8,821 bases of DNA from positions 1 to 8,821 of the forward strand of contig JAFUZI010000001.1 of NCBI GenBank assembly GCA_017476705.1. The letters are read 5' to 3'. Each line of letters begins with the position of its first letter. The stretch's first letter is position 1. Source of the DNA: Bacilli bacterium (GTDB lineage Bacteria > Bacillota_I > Bacilli_A > RF39 > UBA660). A program made the translations under genes and the position numbers. Shown one piece after another: positions 6,177 through 8,821 of this stretch. The notes below the pieces were generated by a model. It ran no database searches, was not told the DNA's origin, and was given only the letters and a program-made list of their open reading frames with translations.

Positions 6177-7116
6177 TTTTAACACTCCTTTTAACAGCCA
6201 TATTTTGTATAATTGTAAATATATTTGATGTTACCCAGTATACTCCAATACCAGAAGATATTGAGAATGCTGTAATAGACATCATTACTACCATAAAATA
6301 TGTCATAGTTTTCATTTGTTGTGCTTGTTCTTCACTCATTACATCTCTTGATGACATTTTAAATGACATATATGTTGCTATAACTACTAAAATAATTAAA
6401 ATTAAATATAAAATATTTCCTTGTTTTAAAAGTCCTACACTTGGACTTGTTCCTAGGTTTAGTCCTAAGAATGATTCTTCAAATATTGCAGGTATTCTTG
6501 TAATTGCTTCATAGAAAGCAAAGAATAAAGGTATTTGAATAAACATTACTAAGCAACTAGAAAGTGGATTTATATTATATTCTTTATATATCATTTGAAT
6601 TTCCTGAGCTTTATCCATCATACTTGCTTGATCATTTTTATTTTGATATTTTTTTTCAATCTTAGATAATTTTCCTTGAGCTTTTTTCATATTTTCAGAT
6701 TGCATTGCTGTTTTTTTAGTAAGTGGAAAAACTAATCCTCTTATTAATAATGTAGAAAGGATAATTGCTAAACCATAATTTTTTACAAGTAATCCTATTT
6801 TAATAATAATAAATGCCAATGGTTGAACAAATAATGTTACCCATAAACCATCATAATTTTTAGATGCAACCCCCATTTTATTACATTCTGGAAGTGAATT
6901 AACATCAACTTTTTTACCTTTAGTTGTTTTATTATATTCACTATATGTATTTAAAGTTTTTTTATCTGTTGGTTTACATAATATATTAGATGGTAAATTT
7001 TGACCTGTTTCTATATTTTGTACTATTTTACCCTTGTCATCTTTTATATATTTAGTACATCCTGTTAATGTAAACATTAAAGATATAACTACTAATAATT
7101 TTACTGTTTTTTTCAT
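6163..7116 (-). CDS. yidC: YidC/Oxa1-family membrane protein insertase (lipoprotein type)
   Basis: YidC inserts and folds membrane proteins, alone or with Sec. The 317-residue protein has the Gram-positive layout. A lipoprotein signal MKKTVKLLVVISLMFTLTGC ends in the lipobox LTGC, so Cys20 should be lipidated. An external linker of about 70 residues follows. Five membrane segments can be seen at about 91-111, 114-132, 183-205, 233-252 and 272-303. The groove arginine is R126 (LLIRGLVFPL), a hallmark of the insertase, and NINPLSSCLVMFIQIPLFFAFY (two stretches, 181-190 and 191-202) marks the third segment. The basic cytoplasmic loop between segments 2 and 3 (about 133-180) is present, and the C-terminal tail is short and basic. 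The linker carries two cysteines (C47, C78). The ATG has AAAGGAG 7 nt upstream and begins 1 nt after the rnpA stop; the 3' end overlaps jag by 14 nt. Homologous to Bacillus SpoIIIJ, which does not by itself imply sporulation. Confidence 0.97.
   Translation of the reverse strand: MKKTVKLLVVISLMFTLTGCTKYIKDDKGKIVQNIETGQNLPSNILCKPTDKKTLNTYSEYNKTTKGKKVDVNSLPECNKMGVASKNYDGLWVTLFVQPLAFIIIKIGLLVKNYGLAIILSTLLIRGLVFPLTKKTAMQSENMKKAQGKLSKIEKKYQNKNDQASMMDKAQEIQMIYKEYNINPLSSCLVMFIQIPLFFAFYEAITRIPAIFEESFLGLNLGTSPSVGLLKQGNILYLILIILVVIATYMSFKMSSRDVMSEEQAQQMKTMTYFMVVMMSITAFSISSGIGVYWVTSNIFTIIQNMAVKRSVKNGRN
6185..6191 (-). promoter_or_regulatory. Ribosome binding site that sets the jag/khpB start
   Basis: AAAGGAG on the - strand ends 8 nt before the ATG at 6176. 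The alternative GTG start at 6185 uses the last base of this motif and is therefore unlikely. Confidence 0.75.
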
Positions 7117-7117
7117 T

Positions 7118-7459
7118 TTATTTCTCCTTTATTATATTTAATTTACTAAAACAAAAATCTAATTGTTTTTTAATTTCTTGATAGTTTGAATTCATAATAC
7201 TTTTTCTAACTATAATAATGCAATTAAAATTTGAATTAAAATTATAATCATCAATAATATCACGAATTTGTCTTTTTATTTTATTTCTACCTACTGCATT
7301 TGTAATATGCTTAGAAACAGAAATACCAAAATGATATAAACCTTCACTACTTTCTTTATATATTAAAAAGTGTTTATAAACAAAAGGTTTATTATTTTTT
7401 ATAATTCTATCAAAATCATAATTATTTTTTAAAACATTAATTTTTTTCAAAATGACCAC
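7118..7459 (-). CDS. rnpA: RnpA, protein subunit of ribonuclease P
   Basis: RnpA binds the catalytic RNase P RNA and helps it recognise the 5' leader of precursor tRNAs. The 113 residues are basic and of normal length. Seen: the N-terminal LKKINVLKNNYDF (4-16), the central FGISVSK strand (44-50), and the family signature RNKIKRQIRD (58-67), which contains the conserved RNA-binding basic residues, followed by the IIIVRKS strand. The start is uncertain: no ATG lies in frame. GTG at 7459 gives a protein that lines up residue for residue with Bacillus RnpA (LKK at the same position); TTG at 7450 would give the more common opening MKK. Neither has a strong ribosome binding site. A TATAAT at 7481-7476 gives a 5' leader of only about ten bases for the GTG start, slightly favouring TTG. 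The stop is 1 nt before the yidC ATG. Confidence 0.93.
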   Translation of the reverse strand: MVILKKINVLKNNYDFDRIIKNNKPFVYKHFLIYKESSEGLYHFGISVSKHITNAVGRNKIKRQIRDIIDDYNFNSNFNCIIIVRKSIMNSNYQEIKKQLDFCFSKLNIIKEK

Positions 7460-7475
7460 ATCATTTCCATTTATA

Positions 7476-7505
7476 ATTATACTATATTAAAGCTTTAAGG
7501 CGCAA
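7476..7505 (-). promoter_or_regulatory. Predicted promoter of rnpA-yidC-jag
   Basis: On the - strand TTGCGC (7505-7500) is followed after 18 bp by a perfect TATAAT (7481-7476), just upstream of rnpA. The spacer holds the perfect 12-bp palindrome TTAAAGCTTTAA (7487-7498). The rpmH terminator lies upstream, so rnpA needs its own promoter, which supports the call. Confidence 0.6.
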
Positions 7506-7578
7506 ATAAAAAATAAAAATATAATAAAATTATTATTTGTGTATTAAATACATTTTATATATTATTTCATATAAAGCA

Positions 7579-7601
7579 ATAAAAAAACACCAATGGTGTT
7601 T
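7579..7601 (-). terminator. Rho-independent terminator of rpmH
   Basis: On the - strand a 7-bp stem AAACACC / GGTGTTT with a 3-nt loop (7601-7585) runs into a T-rich tail from the A run at 7587-7579. It begins 1 nt after the rpmH stop codon. It separates rpmH from rnpA, which are often co-transcribed in other bacteria. Confidence 0.8.
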
Positions 7602-7602
7602 A

Positions 7603-7725
7603 TTAATGAGATAAAACTTTACGACCTTTTTTTCTTCTTCTATTAATTATATTACTTTTCATACGAGCGAAGAAACCATGTTTTTTAGCTCTTTTTCTAT
7701 TATTAGGTTGAAATGTTCTTTTCAT
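7603..7725 (-). CDS. rpmH: Ribosomal protein bL34
   Basis: bL34 is a small, very basic protein of the large ribosomal subunit that packs against 23S rRNA. The 40-residue product opens MKRTFQPNNRKRAKKHGF and closes RRRKKGRKVLSH, both unmistakable for the family. It is about four residues shorter than the usual 44 or so: between the RM of HGFxARM and the RRR of the C-terminal RRRxKGRK it has KSNIIN (6 residues), where other bL34 proteins have about ten, typically including KNGR. The reading frame is intact on both sides, so this is an in-frame deletion and not a frameshift. The ATG follows a perfect GGAGGTG ribosome binding site. Position next to oriC, divergent from dnaA, is the standard one. 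It has a consensus promoter and its own terminator. Confidence 0.96.
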   Translation of the reverse strand: MKRTFQPNNRKRAKKHGFFARMKSNIINRRRKKGRKVLSH

Positions 7726-7765
7726 AATCCACCTCCGTACTATCTAATTTCTCTTTGCTTTATCA

Positions 7766-7794
7766 ATTATATAGAGAAATCCACAATTTGTCAA
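7766..7794 (-). promoter_or_regulatory. Consensus promoter of rpmH
   Basis: On the - strand a perfect TTGACA (7794-7789) is followed after exactly 17 bp by a perfect TATAAT (7771-7766). This is the strongest promoter in the window, as expected for a ribosomal protein gene. A DnaA-box-like TGTGGATTT sits in the spacer, so DnaA could occlude it. Confidence 0.88.
7777..7785 (+). promoter_or_regulatory. DnaA-box-like site AAATCCACA
   Basis: Two mismatches from TTATCCACA. It lies in the spacer of the rpmH promoter and within the 14-bp inverted repeat. Confidence 0.55.
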
Positions 7795-7830
7795 ATGTTT
7801 TTTTATATTATATTTAAAAGGATTAATTTT

Positions 7831-7839
7831 TTTTCCACA
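7831..7839 (+). promoter_or_regulatory. DnaA box TTTTCCACA
   Basis: One mismatch from TTATCCACA. The same 9-mer recurs at 7896 and 7989, suggesting that TTTTCCACA is the preferred local form. Confidence 0.7.
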
Positions 7840-7884
7840 TTAATTAACATACTGTTGATAAAAAAATAATCACATGTTAATTAA
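7840..7884. repeat. 11-bp inverted repeat bracketing a DnaA box
   Basis: TTAATTAACAT (7840-7850) and ATGTTAATTAA (7874-7884) are exact complements separated by 23 nt. The intervening loop contains the reverse DnaA box at 7853-7861, and the box at 7831-7839 abuts the left arm. It could form a hairpin or cruciform, or bind a dimeric regulator on each arm. Confidence 0.65.
7853..7861 (-). promoter_or_regulatory. DnaA box TTATCAACA (reverse strand)
   Basis: Reads TGTTGATAA on the + strand, one mismatch from the consensus. It is the only box in this set with the TTATC start of the classical consensus. Confidence 0.6.
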
Positions 7885-7895
7885 AATTTTACATT

Positions 7896-7904
7896 TTTTC
7901 CACA
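7896..7904 (+). promoter_or_regulatory. DnaA box TTTTCCACA
   Basis: One mismatch from the consensus, 8 bp before the TTGACA at 7912 on the same strand, so it could also regulate dnaA transcription. Confidence 0.7.
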
Positions 7905-7911
7905 AAAAGTG

Positions 7912-7974
7912 TTGACAAGTGTAAAATCGTTTGAAAATATAACAATTTTTGTTGTGGATTTCTCTGTTTATAAG
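7912..7974 (+). promoter_or_regulatory. Probable dnaA promoter region
   Basis: A perfect TTGACA (7912-7917) faces dnaA, but at 17 bp only AAATAT (7935-7940) is available as -10, and TATAAC (7938) is 20 bp away. A second candidate is TATAAG (7969-7974), preceded by the 14-mer TTGTGGATTTCTCT also found in the rpmH promoter; its -35 position (7946-7951, TTTTTG) is poor. Which is used cannot be decided from sequence. A DnaA box lies inside the region, consistent with dnaA autoregulation. Confidence 0.5.
7953..7961 (-). promoter_or_regulatory. DnaA-box-like site AAATCCACA (reverse strand)
   Basis: Reads TGTGGATTT on the + strand; same 9-mer as at 7777 but inverted, within the 14-bp inverted repeat and upstream of TATAAG. 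Confidence 0.55.
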
Positions 7975-7988
7975 TATTTTTTTTATAT

Positions 7989-7997
7989 TTTTCCACA
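7989..7997 (+). promoter_or_regulatory. DnaA box TTTTCCACA
   Basis: One mismatch from the consensus, embedded in the most T-rich part of the region, 66 bp before the dnaA start. A box beside an AT-rich tract is the usual arrangement for strand opening. Confidence 0.7.
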
Positions 7998-8062
7998 TTT
8001 TTTGTTTTTTTTTATGTAAAAATATTGTAAAATGGTGTTAGTGACGTATTGGAGGTGACAAT

Positions 8063-8821
8063 ATGGACAATTCAAAACTATGGAATTCTTTTTTAGAAAG
8101 AATAAAAGGTGAATTATCCCCAATAACATTTGATACATGGTTTGCAGAAACTAAAATAGCAAAAATTAAAGATAATATTGTCACATTGTCAGTTCCAATG
8201 CATGTACATAAAAAAATGCTTAGTGAAAACTATAATGAAATAATAGAGGAGATATTCACTGAAGTATCTGGATCAAACTTTAAATTTGAATATTTAACAG
8301 AGGATGAAATAGTTGATGAGAATGTTAATATTGATACAGAAAACTTAGGTGTCCCAGCAATATCTCAATTTGAATCAAATTTAAATCCTAACTATACGTT
8401 TGATAATTTTATTGTAGGTAATAGTAACAAGTTTGCAAAACTTACAGCTTTTGCGGTTGCGGAAAAACCTGGTCAGATGTATAATCCACTGTTTATTTAT
8501 GGAAATAGTGGGTTAGGTAAGACTCATTTGATGCATGCTGTTGGAAATTATGCACTTAAAAACAATAAAAGTAGAGTACTTTATGTAACAAGTGAAAAAT
8601 TTGTTGATGACTTTATCAACATAAATAAAAGAAATCAAGACGGAAATAACTTTGATAGTGTGGATTTATTTAAGAAAAAGTATAGAGATGTGGATATTTT
8701 AATAATAGATGATATTCAGTATCTCGGTAATGGTGTAAAAACACAACAAGAGTTTTTCAACACATTTAATGAATTATATGATAAAAATAAACAAATTATT
8801 ATATCTTCGGATAGATCACCA
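8063..8821 (+). CDS. dnaA: DnaA, chromosomal replication initiator (3' end beyond window)
   Basis: DnaA binds DnaA boxes, oligomerises with ATP and opens oriC. The first 253 residues are present; the DNA-binding domain IV lies outside the window. Seen: domain I (about 1-80, LWNSFLERIKGELSPITFDTWF in two parts at 6-15 and 16-27, with Trp7), a short acidic domain II linker (about 81-109), then the AAA+ domain opening YTFDNFIVGNSNKFA (111-125). The Walker A is GNSGLGKT (147-154), LYVTSEKFVDDFI (173-185) follows, the Walker B is ILIIDDIQYL (212-221), and the sensor 1 region is IIISSDRSP (245-253). In Bacillus the Walker A is, as I recall, GGVGLGKT and sensor 1 TSDRPP, so NS and SDRSP are divergent but all catalytic residues are kept. 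The ATG follows GGAGGTGA, an ideal ribosome binding site. It is divergent from rpmH across oriC. Confidence 0.98.
   Translation, partial: MDNSKLWNSFLERIKGELSPITFDTWFAETKIAKIKDNIVTLSVPMHVHKKMLSENYNEIIEEIFTEVSGSNFKFEYLTEDEIVDENVNIDTENLGVPAISQFESNLNPNYTFDNFIVGNSNKFAKLTAFAVAEKPGQMYNPLFIYGNSGLGKTHLMHAVGNYALKNNKSRVLYVTSEKFVDDFININKRNQDGNNFDSVDLFKKKYRDVDILIIDDIQYLGNGVKTQQEFFNTFNELYDKNKQIIISSDRSP

Larger units (their letters stand above)
7773..7965. repeat. 14-bp inverted repeat shared by the rpmH and dnaA promoter regions
   Basis: AGAGAAATCCACAA at 7773-7786 recurs as its exact complement TTGTGGATTTCTCT at 7952-7965. Each copy contains a DnaA-box-like 9-mer and lies just before a TATAA-type -10 facing outward: TATAAT for rpmH after 1 nt, TATAAG for dnaA after 3 nt. 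Confidence 0.75.
7726..8062. other. oriC region (dnaA-rpmH intergenic)
   Basis: This 337-bp intergenic stretch carries no gene. It holds six 9-mers within one or two mismatches of the DnaA box TTATCCACA, two inverted repeats, a divergent promoter arrangement and long T-rich runs towards dnaA (about 7975-8030) that could serve as an unwinding element. In Bacillus the origin has a second box cluster between dnaA and dnaN, which lies outside this window, so this may be only part of oriC. I could not identify DnaA-trio repeats with confidence in such AT-rich DNA. Confidence 0.85.

Noticed and set aside
2549..6228. Several + strand open frames (2549-2734, 3395-3631, 4107-4499, 5011-5220, 5812-6228)
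   Set aside because: All lie opposite clearly recognisable - strand genes (mnmG, mnmE, the HD gene, khpB) and have hydrophobic, low-complexity translations typical of antisense shadows.
7678..7869. 63-residue open frame on the + strand over rpmH and oriC
   Set aside because: It is antisense to rpmH and runs into the DnaA-box region; it has no ribosome binding site and a composition expected from AT-rich DNA. The real gene here is rpmH on the other strand.
7912..7920. TTGACAAGT read as a further DnaA box (TGTTGACAA at 7910)
   Set aside because: It has two mismatches to the reverse consensus including the key GGAT core, and is better explained as a -35 element.
1..8821. Mycoplasma genetic code (UGA as Trp)
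   Set aside because: The Trp codons I traced are TGG and no gene is interrupted by an in-frame TGA, whereas code 4 genomes use mostly TGA for Trp.
1..8821. Mobile elements, CRISPR arrays, tRNA or rRNA genes
   Set aside because: Nearly all sequence is covered by conserved origin-proximal genes; the only repeats are short regulatory ones and no transposase, integrase or regularly spaced repeat array is seen.

Overview
The window is the replication-origin region of a very AT-rich, low-GC Gram-positive bacterium (Bacillota or a Mycoplasmatota-adjacent Bacilli lineage). This rests on gene order, which follows the Bacillus pattern read leftwards from oriC: dnaA | oriC | rpmH, rnpA, yidC, jag/khpB, mnmE, mnmG, rsmG, noc/parB. 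The Trp codons that I traced back to the DNA are TGG, and no gene reads through an in-frame TGA, so the Mycoplasma UGA=Trp code is not supported. No gene here ends in TGA either. The Walker A form GNSGLGKT in DnaA reminds me of Mollicutes-related DnaA proteins, but that is memory-based and weak. I cannot name a genus.

Layout from right to left: dnaA (from 8063, + strand, running off the right edge) and rpmH (7603-7725, - strand) diverge from a 337-bp intergenic region. That region holds six DnaA-box-like 9-mers, a consensus rpmH promoter, a likely dnaA promoter region, a 14-bp inverted repeat shared by the two promoter regions, and an 11-bp inverted repeat bracketing one DnaA box. All genes left of oriC are on the - strand, co-directional with the presumed leftward fork. 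rpmH has its own terminator. rnpA-yidC-jag form a tight unit with its own promoter (1-nt gap, then a 14-nt overlap). A 26-bp perfect palindrome follows jag. An uncharacterised HD-domain phosphohydrolase gene then sits directly upstream of mnmE with a 1-nt gap. A terminator separates mnmE from mnmG-rsmG (14-nt overlap), and another separates rsmG from the Noc/ParB-like gene, which has its own promoter and runs off the left edge.

Functionally this is core machinery: replication initiation (DnaA, oriC), chromosome organisation (Noc/ParB), ribosome and RNA maturation (bL34, RNase P protein, RsmG), wobble-uridine modification of tRNA (MnmE with MnmG), membrane protein insertion (YidC) and an RNA-binding regulator (KhpB/Jag). 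I see no mobile element, CRISPR array, tRNA or rRNA. There is no obvious new multi-gene system. The most interesting signals are non-coding: the mirrored promoter/DnaA-box element in oriC, a tandem 12-bp repeat overlapping the noc promoter that resembles a Noc half-site, a palindrome carrying the central 8 bp of parS, and hairpins built onto stop codons. Two protein-level oddities are a bL34 four residues short and a Noc-like protein without the usual N-terminal membrane helix.
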